Positions 44,252 through 53,732 of a stretch of DNA of 64,000 nt are shown here, one piece after another (positions within the stretch are counted from its first letter, which is position 1; every line of letters starts with the position of its first letter). The DNA comes from Natronomonas pharaonis DSM 2160. Its GTDB lineage: Archaea; Halobacteriota; Halobacteria; Halobacteriales; Haloarculaceae. The notes beneath the pieces are model-generated. The model made no database searches and was not told the DNA's origin. It was given only the letters and a program-made list of their open reading frames with translations. The translations under genes and the position numbers were made by a program. The stretch covers positions 868,001-932,000 of the forward strand of contig NC_007426.1 of assembly GCF_000026045.1 (NCBI RefSeq), given 5' to 3'.

Positions 44252-46882
44252 ATGGACGCCATAATGATACAGCAGGGATACATCGCCGTCTTTGCCCTCA
44301 CGGGCGTCGTCTGTCTGCTCGCAGCGACGACTGTCCGGAGCTTCACGAATCCGGATGTCCGCCGAGGGCTTGTGGGACTGCTCGCACTCAACGGCTTCTG
44401 GTCGCTGGCGACAGCGGTCCAGTTGGCCACGACAGCCCACCCGGTCGCCCGAGCAATGCACATTCTGGCGCTCGTGCTCGGAATCGCGACGGTGTTCGCG
44501 TGGCTCGCGTTCGCGTCCGCCTACTCCGGCCGCGAGTACCACCGACAGCGCACGCTACAGGCCGCCGGGGCGTTCGTGTATCTCGCCATCGTAGCTGTGA
44601 AGGTCAGTAATCCGCTTCACGGGCTGTATTTCGCCACCTCGGTCGTCGCTGACCCGTTTGCTCACATCGCAATCAGCTATCACGCGTTCCACTGGTTCGT
44701 GACGGGCTTTGCCTACACGGCCGCGGGCGTCGGATTCCTCTGGCTGTTCGAGTCGTTTAACCGCAACAGCGCGGGCGGAACAGCCGAATGGAGCGCACGG
44801 CCGGCAGCACTATACGTGCTCGTGGCCGCCACTGCGCTTCCCATCGTCCCGTACGGGCTGTCCTCGTACTCTGACCTACTGATTCGGACGAACTACGAGC
44901 CGCTCGGCGTCGCCGTGTTCGCTCTCGGCGTCTCGCTGTACGCCCGAGCGGAGTTTCGCCGACACAGCTCGCCCAGCCACTCGGCGCTTGTCGATGGGCT
45001 CTCCGACGGCGGGCTACTTGTCGACGAGTCGGAGACGGTTATCAACGCCAACGAGCGTGCAGCGGAGATTCTCGGCCGTTCGTACGTCCCTCGCGTCCCG
45101 CTCGCGGAGCTCGATACGGAACTGGCGTCGCTGGAGACGGGGGAGACAACGCGGATTACTCGGTCGGTCGGCGGCGACGAGCGGGTGTTCGAAACACACC
45201 GCCTCACTGCCGAAGACTCGCCCATCGCCGCAGAGATGGTCACCCTGAAAGACGTGACGAGGGTTTCCCGCCTCGAGCAACTGATGGGCATCCACCGGGA
45301 CATCAACGAGGCGTTGATAGACGCTGCCGAGCCGTGGCAGTTCGTCCGCGAACTCCCCGACCAGTTCGCCGCCATCGACGCCTACGAGTTCGTCTGGCTC
45401 TACCCGGTTGCCGACGACAGCAGCGATGGCTCGCTAGATTCATCAAGCTGGACGGCTCCCGACGACTCGCTTGACGACGGATTCGGAGCCGTCGCCGGCG
45501 ACGCGGCGGCCTACCCCCGATGGGCGGACGCCGAGGCCAGTTCGACGGAGCCAGTTCTCACCGCGGCTGCTCGCCGGCAGGCGACCCGGGTCGGCGTCTC
45601 GAAAACGGACGCCGAGTGGGCACGCCGCCTCTCGGAGCGCGGTGTCACCGACTGCCTTGCCGTTCCGGTTGCTGTGACCGACGAGCAGCCGGTCGTTCTC
45701 GGCGTCTACACGACCGACTCCAATGGCTTCGACGCCGCCGAGACGCAACTCATCGAGGAAATATGCCGGCTGGTTCCCGAGGCGGTGCGGCGTATCACAG
45801 CCCATCGTGATGCGCTCCGATATAAGGAGGCGATCACGCACACGGCCACAGCCGTGTTCATCACCGACACCGACGGCACCATCGAGTACGTCAACCCGGC
45901 GTTCGAGCGCCTCACCGGCTACTCTAAACGGGAAGCCATCGGTTCAACCCCGTCGATGCTGCAGTCCGGGGACATGGACGACGACTACTACGACCAGCTG
46001 TGGGATACCATCAACGCTGGTGAGGTGTTCAAAGAGCGGATTACGAACAAGACGAAACACGGCGACCGCTACATCGCCGAACAGACAATTTCGCCCATCT
46101 TGGATGACGATGGCTCCCCGAGTGCTTTCGTGGCAATCCAGTTTGAGGTGACAAACCGGATGCTTCGTGAACAGCGGCTGTCGGTGCTGCATCGGGTGCT
46201 TCGTCATAACCTCCGGACGAATCTGAACGTCATCGACGGCCACGCGACGCTGGTCGAAGACCAACTTGACGCCGCCGCAGACGCCGATACAACACTGGAA
46301 GCAGCGAACGACTCCCTCGAGACGATTCGGGCACACACGACGAAGCTCGCCGACCAGTCAGCGACGGCACAACGAATCGAGCAGGCGCTGTCGAACGACC
46401 GGAGCGGCCGGACCTGTCTGCCGGTCGCCGAATTGGCCACGACCGCTCGCGAAACCGCCGAGCGACTCGGTGGAACCTGCGAGGTGGCGGTTCGAATGGA
46501 CCGCTGTCGGCAAATCGATGCCGAACTGCGGCAGGTCGTCGAAGAGCTTGTCGAAAACGCCGTCGTCCACAACGACGCACCGCCGGCCGAAGCCACTGTC
46601 CGGCTTACGCTGGAGCAGGACGGGAACGAGTTGGTCCTCGTCATCGAAGATGACGGCCCCGGCATCCCGGACACCGAACTCGTCTTTACCGAAGAGGGCA
46701 CAGAAGAGCCACTCCACCACAGCAGCGGCCTTGACGTGTGGCTGGTGAAGTGGCTCGTCGTCTCTATCGGCGGCTCGGTTACCGTCTCGACTGATGACGA
46801 CGGAACGTCGGTTCGTGTAGCCGTCCCCATCCGCAGCCCTGACGCCGCCGAGCCGGAAGCGGCACAGACCGGCCTCGATTAA
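44252..46882 (+). CDS. 7TM sensor histidine kinase with GAF and PAS domains
   Basis: The 876-residue membrane kinase has a seven-helix N-terminal sensor domain (residues about 8-230), a degenerate PAS (about 245-335), a GAF-type domain (about 345-515), a PAS domain (about 525-640, ITDTDGTIEYVNPAFERLTGYS) and a HisKA with the haloarchaeal H-box RVLRHNLRTNLNVIDG (about 647), then an HATPase domain (ELVENAVVHND, EDDGPGIPDTE). The N-terminal domain resembles the haloarchaeal 7TM histidine-kinase sensor fold. No response regulator is adjacent. Confidence 0.9.
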   Translation: MDAIMIQQGYIAVFALTGVVCLLAATTVRSFTNPDVRRGLVGLLALNGFWSLATAVQLATTAHPVARAMHILALVLGIATVFAWLAFASAYSGREYHRQRTLQAAGAFVYLAIVAVKVSNPLHGLYFATSVVADPFAHIAISYHAFHWFVTGFAYTAAGVGFLWLFESFNRNSAGGTAEWSARPAALYVLVAATALPIVPYGLSSYSDLLIRTNYEPLGVAVFALGVSLYARAEFRRHSSPSHSALVDGLSDGGLLVDESETVINANERAAEILGRSYVPRVPLAELDTELASLETGETTRITRSVGGDERVFETHRLTAEDSPIAAEMVTLKDVTRVSRLEQLMGIHRDINEALIDAAEPWQFVRELPDQFAAIDAYEFVWLYPVADDSSDGSLDSSSWTAPDDSLDDGFGAVAGDAAAYPRWADAEASSTEPVLTAAARRQATRVGVSKTDAEWARRLSERGVTDCLAVPVAVTDEQPVVLGVYTTDSNGFDAAETQLIEEICRLVPEAVRRITAHRDALRYKEAITHTATAVFITDTDGTIEYVNPAFERLTGYSKREAIGSTPSMLQSGDMDDDYYDQLWDTINAGEVFKERITNKTKHGDRYIAEQTISPILDDDGSPSAFVAIQFEVTNRMLREQRLSVLHRVLRHNLRTNLNVIDGHATLVEDQLDAAADADTTLEAANDSLETIRAHTTKLADQSATAQRIEQALSNDRSGRTCLPVAELATTARETAERLGGTCEVAVRMDRCRQIDAELRQVVEELVENAVVHNDAPPAEATVRLTLEQDGNELVLVIEDDGPGIPDTELVFTEEGTEEPLHHSSGLDVWLVKWLVVSIGGSVTVSTDDDGTSVRVAVPIRSPDAAEPEAAQTGLD

Positions 46883-46917
46883 TCGGCGGTGGCAGGCCCC
46901 AGCCGGCAGAGAAACGC

Positions 46918-47718
46918 TCAGACCGGGTCCGGAAGCGCCGACTCGGGCGCGCCGGCAAGCGCTACGAGTGCGTCGTGTTCGACGACGTGGAGGTCACCGG
47001 GAACGATGAGCAGATGCAGCGGGTCGCCGAAAGACCGGTCTGCGAGCGCCGACAGCCGGTCGGCCGCAAGCACCGGGTCGGGGCTGCCAGCACGGGCGAT
47101 AGCAACGCCGACGGTGTCGAGGTCCTCGGCCAGTAGCTCGGCGGCGTAGTCGGCTGTCATGTACTCCTCGTGGTCGGGGTCCGGGCCACGAGGGCCAGTG
47201 CCGACCTTGATATCGAGATAGACGAGCGTGTGCAGCCCACGCTTGCGGTTGTCGGCGATGGTATCGAGGACGCTTCCGGGGACGCCCTCGCCGCCGTGGG
47301 CGTAGGGAAACGGCAGCGTCGTCGCCTTACCGAACCGGTAGTTCTGGAGGCCGGAAAGTGACGCTGCGGCCGCGCCGGCGGTCGTTCCGTGGATGATTTG
47401 CGTCTCGATGCCGCGGTTGTCGGCCCGCAACCGCAGGTCGACGTGTGTCGTCGATATCATCGTGTCACCGGCGGTCAGAAAGACCGCACCACCGGCTTCG
47501 GCGGCGTCGAGTATCGGGCCCGGTTCCTGTTCGACGCCGGCACGGTCCCGGACTTCGATGTCGATGTCGTGGTGATTCTGCAGTTCCTCGACGGTTGCTC
47601 CGGCGAGTTTGCTGGTGTAGAACTCCGCGAAGACGCGGTCGGCCGACCGGAGCGCCTCCCGGCCAGCCACGGTTATCGACCGCTCGTCGTAGAGCCCGAG
47701 TCCGACGAAGGTGAGCAT
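46918..47718 (-). CDS. dphB: Diphthine synthase
   Basis: From ATG 47718, this 266-residue enzyme starts MLTFVGLGLYDERSIT and shows the SAM-binding tetrapyrrole-methylase fold with GDTMISTTHVDLR and HGTTAGAAAASLSGLQNYRFG. DphB methylates the modified histidine of elongation factor 2 in diphthamide synthesis. The upstream frame to 47919 overlaps the divergent trm5 and is not real. Both genes face away from an 87-base intergenic stretch. Confidence 0.93.
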   Translation of the reverse strand: MLTFVGLGLYDERSITVAGREALRSADRVFAEFYTSKLAGATVEELQNHHDIDIEVRDRAGVEQEPGPILDAAEAGGAVFLTAGDTMISTTHVDLRLRADNRGIETQIIHGTTAGAAAASLSGLQNYRFGKATTLPFPYAHGGEGVPGSVLDTIADNRKRGLHTLVYLDIKVGTGPRGPDPDHEEYMTADYAAELLAEDLDTVGVAIARAGSPDPVLAADRLSALADRSFGDPLHLLIVPGDLHVVEHDALVALAGAPESALPDPV

Positions 47719-47805
47719 ACGGAGCCTCGCCCGCGGCGGGAGAAAAGCCCCCCGCTTCGCCGCCGGAGCGTCAGACTTACCCCCGGCGGCGGCCGACGGT
47801 CGGTA

Positions 47806-48843
47806 ATGTCCGTTCGCTGCGTCCGGGTTCCCCGCGAGGACGGTGAGACGGCCCGCGGGCGCATCGCCGACGCCGACGCGCTGGCCGACGACTACGAAAT
47901 CGAACTCGATGACGGCCACCTCTATCTCCCGATCGTCGAGTCGGCCGACGAGGCAGCGCTTGAGGCGGCGCTTTCTGACCTCGATGCCGACATCGTCGAC
48001 CGCCGACCCGCGGCCCGCGAGACACAGACACTTCCGGCCGATATTCTCGGCTTCGAACCCTCTTACGAACGGCTCGGCGACATCGCCATCATTGATGAGG
48101 ACGACCCCGAACGCGCCCGGCGGGTCGCTAACGCCATCGCTGACTCCGAGCTACCTATCGAGACCGTCGTCAACCGTGCCTCACCCGTCGAAGGTGAACT
48201 CCGCGTCCGCGAGTGGGATGTCCTCGTCGGCGACACCACCGAGACGGTCCACCGCGAGTACGGGTGTGCCTTCGAGGTTGACATCGCCGAGGTGTATTTT
48301 TCGCCACGGCTCGCCACCGAGCGCCACCGCATCGTCAGCGATGTCGAGGCCGACGAGTCGGTTTTCGACATGTTCGCCGGCGTCGGGCCGTTTGTCATCC
48401 CGGCAGCCAAACGCGGGGCCGACTGCGTCGGCGTCGACCTCAACGCGGCCGCAATCGAGTACCTGCGGCGCAACGCCGAACGCAACAGCGTTGCCGACCG
48501 CATCACGGCCATCCACGGCGATGTCCGTGAGGTAGTCTCGGAGCCACCGGACGAGCGTTCCGAGGCCGCCGACAGCTACGACGACTGGGCCGACCGCATC
48601 GTCATGAACCTGCCACACAGCGCCGACGAGTTCCTCGACACGGCCGTCCGGCTGGCCGGCAACGACTGTCTGCTCCATTATTACGACATCCAGCACGACT
48701 CGGACCCCTTTGGCCCCGGCGAGCGAGCTATCCGAGAGGCCGCCGCCCCCGAGTATGATGTCGACATCGAAACCCGGCGTGAGGTCAGGTCGTACGCACC
48801 GCACGAACTCAACGTCTGCTTGGACGTGCGGCTGACCCGCTAG
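47806..48843 (+). CDS. trm5: tRNA (guanine-37 N1)-methyltransferase, archaeal Trm5
   Basis: From ATG 47806 (MSVRCVRVPREDGETARG) this 345-residue protein has an N-terminal D1-like and substrate domain and a Rossmann methyltransferase domain. SAM is bound by FDMFAGVGPFVIPAAKRGADCVGVD (about residue 188). The catalytic pocket includes NLPHSADEFLD. Trm5 makes m1G37, which prevents frameshifting. It lies divergent from dphB, as in other haloarchaea. Confidence 0.92.
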   Translation: MSVRCVRVPREDGETARGRIADADALADDYEIELDDGHLYLPIVESADEAALEAALSDLDADIVDRRPAARETQTLPADILGFEPSYERLGDIAIIDEDDPERARRVANAIADSELPIETVVNRASPVEGELRVREWDVLVGDTTETVHREYGCAFEVDIAEVYFSPRLATERHRIVSDVEADESVFDMFAGVGPFVIPAAKRGADCVGVDLNAAAIEYLRRNAERNSVADRITAIHGDVREVVSEPPDERSEAADSYDDWADRIVMNLPHSADEFLDTAVRLAGNDCLLHYYDIQHDSDPFGPGERAIREAAAPEYDVDIETRREVRSYAPHELNVCLDVRLTR

Positions 48844-48897
48844 CGCCGTCGGAGTCCGCAACCCTTATGCCGATTATCCTCCCACTATCGAATGCGC

Positions 48898-48970
48898 GCC
48901 GGTGTAGCTCAGCTGGCAGAGCGAATCCTTCGTAAGGATTAGGCCGAGGGTTCAAATCCCTCCACCGGCT
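48898..48970 (+). tRNA. tRNA-Thr (anticodon CGU)
   Basis: The 73-base cloverleaf has acceptor arms GCCGGTG (48898-48904) and CACCGGC (48963-48969) with discriminator T at 48970. The D arm is GCTCAGCTGGCAGAGC. The anticodon stem is AATCC/GGATT with loop TTCGTAA, anticodon CGT at 48931-48933. The T arm is GAGGGTTCAAATCCCTC. The anticodon reads ACG (Thr). No intron is present and CCA is not encoded. Confidence 0.97.
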
Positions 48971-49015
48971 CTTATTACCAAGTTCAAATCCTACAGCGCT
49001 CGCTGAAGCATCTAT

Positions 49016-49549
49016 TTAGCTGCTCTCTCCGCTGGTCCCCGTACTACCCACACCTGGCGGCTTCGTCGGCCCGTCTTCCTCGAATGGAGCTGGACTTGGG
49101 AAGTCCTCCAGCGCCTCCATCGGCTCGAAGAGCGCACACCAATCCTGTGACCGGGCGATGCCTTCGACGATTGCACAGGCTCCCGGCACCTGCTCGTCGG
49201 TCCGATGTCCAGGGATGAAGTATGTACAGTTTCCGCACAACTGATACCCCTGCGGGTGGCACTGGTAGGCTGCTTCTTCTCGACCGCTTAGTTCGTCCGG
49301 GTCGCGCTCGATACCGTCGATGCTCTCGGCCGTTCGGTACTCTTCGGGGACCGGGACGTCGTTTTCGTCGACACACCAGTCGGGGTCACGCCCGGTATCC
49401 GGTTCTTCCGCCGGCTCCTCGTCGCCAAGCCCCAGACAGCCGGCGACCGAGACTGCTGCCGCGGCACCGGCAGCGCGGAGAACCCCCCGCCTGTCAGCTA
49501 TCCGTTCTGTGCTGTCGTCGACTGCCTTGGGAGACTCTCTGTCGGGCAT
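49016..49549 (-). CDS. High-potential iron-sulfur protein (HiPIP), Tat lipoprotein
   Basis: The 177-residue protein has a Tat leader (DRRGVLRAAGAAAAVSVAG) ending in a lipobox with Cys38. The C-terminal half carries the HiPIP pattern: Cys105-x2-Cys108 (QLCGNCTYF), Cys125 (VPGACAIVEG) and Cys138 (SQDWCALFEP). This is the C-x2-C...C-x12-C order that binds a [4Fe-4S] cluster. It is expected to be a membrane-anchored electron carrier on the outside. Two extra cysteines (59 and 97) lie in the linker. HiPIPs are mostly bacterial. Confidence 0.83.
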   Translation of the reverse strand: MPDRESPKAVDDSTERIADRRGVLRAAGAAAAVSVAGCLGLGDEEPAEEPDTGRDPDWCVDENDVPVPEEYRTAESIDGIERDPDELSGREEAAYQCHPQGYQLCGNCTYFIPGHRTDEQVPGACAIVEGIARSQDWCALFEPMEALEDFPSPAPFEEDGPTKPPGVGSTGTSGESS

Positions 49550-49711
49550 CGTATTCGTTGCTACTCATCGAAGTGTGGTAACCCTTGTAGTGCAGCTATC
49601 GAAAAGTGTAGTGCAGTTGTCGAAACGTTACACTATACTACTCGGGCAGCCGCAGCCATCTCGCCCCGTTGGCTCTTTCATTCGACGCTCAGGCCAGCCC
49701 TGGCTTCCTCG

Positions 49712-49897
49712 TGTAAACTACCCCACCCTACTTCGCTCGGTCTGACGACCTCGCTCGTTGAGGGTGGGGCTTTGACGTGGACTCCCGTTCTAGCCACCGA
49801 GCGGTGGCACGGAGAGGCCCGGCTCCCCGTCGAAGGGGCTTCGGTGCTCTGCGGGCGTTGGCCCGCATCGCTAGCGAGACCGTCGGTCTCGCCCAGC
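49712..49897 (-). ncRNA. Putative omega/reRNA with four hairpins
   Basis: Between the tnpB stop and the right end lie four perfect or near-perfect stem-loops (positions in the mobile-element entry). They lie exactly where TnpB guide RNA scaffolds are encoded, and the terminal arms at 49721/49769 close the structure. No protein is encoded. RNA identity is inferred by family, not shown. Confidence 0.45.
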
Positions 49898-51142
49898 TTA
49901 CACGTTCACGGTCATCGTCCCGCCATTCAGCGCAATGTTTACAGATGCGCCTCCGTCGCCGCCAGTCTGGTTGCGACGGAGTAGCCGCCGACAACACCGC
50001 ACCGCCACGTTCTTGCTGGCGTTGTAGTCGGCGTGATTCTCGTACCCACACTTCTGGCACTCGAAATACTCTTGCGTGGGGCGGTTGTCCTCGTGGATGA
50101 ACCCACAGCTGCTGCATCGCTGGGATGTGTAGTAGGCTGGCACTGTCTTCACCTGTGGACTCCGCTCCAACTCCTCAACGTCGATCCCGTAGGCTTTCGC
50201 CTTGTACTCGACGTACTCATACAGGCGGTTAAACCGCCAGCGGTGATGCCACGTCGCTCCCTGTGCCCGTTTGCGGATGTCAGTTAAATCCTCGAAGGCG
50301 ATTATCGAACAGTCGTGTTCGACCGCTTCCTCGATGATCTCGTTGGCGACGATGTGGAGATACTGTTTGTAGTAGGCTGTTTCTTTCTTGCTCACACGCT
50401 GGAGCGTGCGGTGGGCCTCCTGTGAGCCTGCTTGCTGGAGATCGCCGCGGCGTTGCTGGAACTCACGGTGCCAGTGGTCGAGCTCGTCGCCCGTCCAAAA
50501 CGTCCCGGTTGATGCGACAGCGAGGTTTTCGACGCCGAGGTCGATCCCGAGGACTGTGTTGTGCTCGGGGACAGCGGCGTCAGGTTGGGTGCTGTCGGTG
50601 GCTTCCTTGTTCCGTTTGAAGCCGATGTGCAGCCAGAACTCGTCGTCGAAGGGCTTGTAGTGGAGTGTGCTGGTGCGGAACTCCCACTCGTCGCCGTTGA
50701 GGTACTCTTCGAACGGTGTGTTTGTCTCGTCTACCGGGAGAACATAGTCAGCCTCGATACGCCCGTCCACGGTCGACAAGGAAACATGGTCGTCGTGGAA
50801 GGTCGCAGCACGTTTGTCGTAGCGAGCGGTGTCAGCGGTAAACTCGGGTTGGCTAGTGTCTTCGTTCTTTTCGAGTCGTTCGACGCCAGCTTTGACGGCT
50901 TCGACGGCTTGGAAGATGGCTTGCTGGACGAGATTCGCCGTCAAGTCGTGCTCTGCTTTGAGGTCGTGGTAGAGTTCGTCCTTGACGGCGTACTTGGCTG
51001 TTTTTTTGTAGCCGTTGTCGTCCCAGCAGTGGTCGCTGGTTGCGTTCGCACAGTGTTTGTACTGGTCGATAGTTTCGAGAAGTGCGTCGCTGTCGCTGTC
51101 GGCCACGAGAAGTTTGACCGGGAGCGCCCGACGCGCTTCCAT
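49898..51142 (-). CDS. tnpB: TnpB, RNA-guided endonuclease of an IS1341-type element
   Basis: This 414-residue TnpB begins MEARRALPVKLLVADSD. RuvC residues are intact: Asp in GIDLGVENLAVA, Glu in AFEDLTDIRKRA and Asp in DYNASKNVAVR; the zinc ribbon is CSSC...CQKC. It differs in sequence from those at 3183 and 11217, forming a third subfamily. No tnpA is nearby. Confidence 0.92.
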   Translation of the reverse strand: MEARRALPVKLLVADSDSDALLETIDQYKHCANATSDHCWDDNGYKKTAKYAVKDELYHDLKAEHDLTANLVQQAIFQAVEAVKAGVERLEKNEDTSQPEFTADTARYDKRAATFHDDHVSLSTVDGRIEADYVLPVDETNTPFEEYLNGDEWEFRTSTLHYKPFDDEFWLHIGFKRNKEATDSTQPDAAVPEHNTVLGIDLGVENLAVASTGTFWTGDELDHWHREFQQRRGDLQQAGSQEAHRTLQRVSKKETAYYKQYLHIVANEIIEEAVEHDCSIIAFEDLTDIRKRAQGATWHHRWRFNRLYEYVEYKAKAYGIDVEELERSPQVKTVPAYYTSQRCSSCGFIHEDNRPTQEYFECQKCGYENHADYNASKNVAVRCCRRLLRRNQTGGDGGASVNIALNGGTMTVNV

Positions 51143-51449
51143 ACGTGTTTCAATGTTTCCATTTAGTTAAATTATTTTATCAGGTGTTGGGGAGTTGGCC
51201 GAGTGCAGAGAGCAGTGTTAGTGGGGGGACGTGACGCGCTCCTCCCCTCCCTACTGCGCTGTCTGCGGGCGACCCACGAGTCGCCCGCACGGCGAGCGAG
51301 ACCTCTGGTCTCGCCCTGCTTGAGAGACAGGCGTCTCTCTGCGCTGCTCGTCGAGGAAGGGGGCTCCGCGCTATCTTATGCTGACATCGGCCGGCCGTGG
51401 ATGCCGCTCGGCACGAAATACGCGTGGCCGTTCCAGCGTCGCGGCACCG
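51143..51449. other. Gene-free stretch: left end of the tnpB element plus flank
   Basis: No credible gene is seen here. It holds the TATA-rich tnpB promoter area (ATTTAGTTAAATTATTTTATC, just above 51143), the motif GTGACGCGCTCCTCCC at 51231 shared with two other elements, three hairpins (51264-51338), and the flank of the uspA-type gene from about 51375. Confidence 0.6.
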
Positions 51450-52271
51450 TCAGTCCACCTGCCGCTCGTGGACGACTGTCACCGTCACCGGAGCGTTCCG
51501 GACGACCGCTTCAGCAACGCTTCCGAGGGTCAGCCGGTCGATACCCGTCCGGCCGTGGCTCCCGACGACGACGTGGTCGGCCGTCGCCGCTGCATCGACG
51601 AGGGCGTCCGCCGGGTCACCGTCTCGGACGACGGTTTCGATATCGGCCGCTTCGGTATCGACAGCCCCGATAGTCGTCTCCAGCAGCCGCTCGGCGGCGG
51701 CGTTGTCGTCGGGGCCGTCACCGTCCGATTCGACGACGGTGAGCACGCGGACGCGGTCGGGGTCGTGTGCGGTGACGGCTTCGCGGAGCGCTGCCGTCGA
51801 GAGTGGCGAGCCGTCGACGCCGACTAGTATCTGCTGCTCGACCCCGGCGGCGTCTGCGCCTCGAACGACGGTGACGGGAACGGGGGCGTTCCGGACGACG
51901 TTCTCCGCGACGCTCCCGAGCAGGATGTCGCTCGCGCCGGCCTGTCCGTGTTCGCCCATGACGATTCTGTCGGCGTTCACGTCGGCGGCGTAGTCGGGAA
52001 TCGCCTCCGAGGGCGGCCCGTAGATAACCTCCGTCGTGAGCTGTCGGCCGTCGGCGCGGGCAGCGGCATCGTCGAGGACCGCCTCCGCGTCCGCAACCGC
52101 CCGGTCGTACTCCGCTCGGCGGTCCTCCGGGAGCTGGTCGGCTGCCGCGGCCGAGTCAACGACGCCGACGACACAAACGGCGGTCACCGCCGCGTCCGGA
52201 AACGCCGCCAGCGCGTACTCAAGGGCGGCCTCGGCCGGCGCGTTCCCGTCGAGCGGCACGAGCACATGCAT
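51450..52271 (-). CDS. Tandem universal stress protein
   Basis: The 273-residue protein carries two UspA domains, MHVLVPLDGNAPAEAAL... and ...QQILVGVDGSPLSTAALREAV. Both have the ATP-binding signature G-x2-G-x9-G-S/T: GEHGQAGASDILLGSVAENV in the first and GSHGRTGIDRLTLGSVAEAV in the second. Both domains therefore look nucleotide-binding. The single-domain relative is at 16152. Confidence 0.9.
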   Translation of the reverse strand: MHVLVPLDGNAPAEAALEYALAAFPDAAVTAVCVVGVVDSAAAADQLPEDRRAEYDRAVADAEAVLDDAAARADGRQLTTEVIYGPPSEAIPDYAADVNADRIVMGEHGQAGASDILLGSVAENVVRNAPVPVTVVRGADAAGVEQQILVGVDGSPLSTAALREAVTAHDPDRVRVLTVVESDGDGPDDNAAAERLLETTIGAVDTEAADIETVVRDGDPADALVDAAATADHVVVGSHGRTGIDRLTLGSVAEAVVRNAPVTVTVVHERQVD

Positions 52272-52435
52272 ACCCGTGCTTCGACGCCCCGGGTATTAGT
52301 AGTCCGGTCCGGTCTGGTTCAGTTCGGTCGCCGCCTATCCCTGCTACCGCGGCCGGCGTGGGTGTCCAATGCCCTTGCTTGCTTCCGTGCCGGCACCACA
52401 ACAGTGATACGACTGTCCCCGAAGTAGGCGAACGT

Positions 52436-53680
52436 ATGGACGACGGGGACGACCTCTCGGAGTGGTTCTCCGACCGGCTCACGCTGACTGTCGTCACGGC
52501 GGTCAGCGTCGTTCTCGGCTTGCTGGTCGTCATCCCGTATCTCGAGTACGTACTGCTTGGGGCCGTGCTGGCTTATGTCCTCCTGCCGGTGCAGCGACGG
52601 CTCGAAGCCCACGTCGGCCGGCTCGTCGCGGCGGTTTCTATCTCCGTCGCGACCGTGCTGGCGTTTCTGCTCCCGCTGCTTACGGTGCTTGCCATCGCGC
52701 TCCGTGAGGCAGTCGCTGTTGCGACGGCCCTCCAACGTGGGGTCGTCGATGTCCCTGGAATCGAGCTATGGGTAGAAGAGACAACCGGCTTCGAGGTTGA
52801 CCTCGTCAACCTCTACAGCACCTACGAGGGGCAAATCGCCTCGGCGATTCAGAGCATCGTGACGCGGGCGATGCGGGTCGTCGGCGGTATCCCGTCGCTG
52901 CTCATCGGATTGACAGTGACCGTTTTTGTCCTTTTTGCGCTGCTGAGAGACAGAGGGAAGCTTCTGGCGTGGCTGTACCGCGTCCTCCCGGTTGATGACG
53001 GCGTCCAGCAGGAACTCTTTCGGGAGCTCGACCGGCTCATGTGGGCCTCCGTGGTCGGCAACGTCGCCGTCGCTGCGATACAGGCCGTCCTGCTCGGTGT
53101 GGCCTTGGTCCTGTTGGATGTCCCTGTCGTCGTCTTTCTCACCGTTACGACCTTCGTGCTTTCGCTGTTGCCGCTTGTCGGCGCGTTCGGCGTCTGGGTC
53201 CCCGTCTCGGTCTACCTCGCCGTCGCCGACCGGCCGACGGCTGCGGCACTCTTGGTCGTGTACGGGTCTCTGGTGAGCCTCTCGGACAACTACTTCCGGC
53301 CGGCGCTTATCGGTCGCTCCGGCGCGCTCAATCCCGCCATCATCGTCGTCGGTATCTTCGGCGGTATCGTCGCTTTCGGCGCGGTGGGGCTTTTCATTGG
53401 CCCGGTCGTTCTCGGCGGCGCGAAGGTAACCCTCGATGTGTTCGCCCGCGAGCGGGCCGCCGCAACTGGTCGCACGGCTCCGGAGTGGGACGGCGACGAT
53501 GCTGTCGCTGGGTCCCCGACGGATGGCGATGCTGCCAACAGTGGTAACGACGGCGAACAGGGAGAGGGCGCTGCTGACGACGCTGACGCCGGTGGTGAGG
53601 GAGACGCGGATGGTGAAGCCGCTGCCAGTACTGCCACCGACGCTGGCGACGAAGCCGACGACAACGACGACCGCGCCTGA
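52436..53680 (+). CDS. AI-2E/PerM-family transporter
   Basis: From ATG 52436 this 414-residue protein has about eight hydrophobic segments. Family blocks include YLEYVLLGAVLAYVLLPVQRRL and SLLPLVGAFGVWVPVSVYLAV, then GRSGALNPAIIVVGIFGGIVAFGAVGLFIGPVV. The C-terminal 80 residues are an extremely acidic, disordered cytoplasmic tail. The family exports autoinducer-2 in some bacteria, but in haloarchaea the substrate is unknown. Confidence 0.85.
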   Translation: MDDGDDLSEWFSDRLTLTVVTAVSVVLGLLVVIPYLEYVLLGAVLAYVLLPVQRRLEAHVGRLVAAVSISVATVLAFLLPLLTVLAIALREAVAVATALQRGVVDVPGIELWVEETTGFEVDLVNLYSTYEGQIASAIQSIVTRAMRVVGGIPSLLIGLTVTVFVLFALLRDRGKLLAWLYRVLPVDDGVQQELFRELDRLMWASVVGNVAVAAIQAVLLGVALVLLDVPVVVFLTVTTFVLSLLPLVGAFGVWVPVSVYLAVADRPTAAALLVVYGSLVSLSDNYFRPALIGRSGALNPAIIVVGIFGGIVAFGAVGLFIGPVVLGGAKVTLDVFARERAAATGRTAPEWDGDDAVAGSPTDGDAANSGNDGEQGEGAADDADAGGEGDADGEAAASTATDAGDEADDNDDRA

Positions 53681-53732
53681 CCGCTGTCGGCCGACCGGAG
53701 TCTCTTTGTGGCCGTCATCAATACTGTCGCAC

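Larger units (their letters stand above)
49710..51375 (-). mobile_element. IS200/IS605-family element, tnpB only, with hairpin-rich ends
   Basis: The tnpB is on the minus strand with no tnpA. Right end: GTGTAAACTACCCC at 49711-49724 with arms 49721-49729 and 49761-49769 (CCCCACCCT/AGGGTGGGG), then hairpins at 49793-49808, 49825-49838, 49851-49866 and 49874-49892. Left end: GTGACGCGCTCCTCCC at 51231-51246 and hairpins at 51264-51287, 51295-51313 and 51321-51338. Two of the stems recur at both ends. Borders are estimated. Confidence 0.78.

Noticed and set aside
48975-49005. A second GTTCAAATCC shortly after the tRNA-Thr, possible attachment-site duplicate
   Set aside because: Only about 10 bases match, no integrase gene is near and no flanking island is seen.
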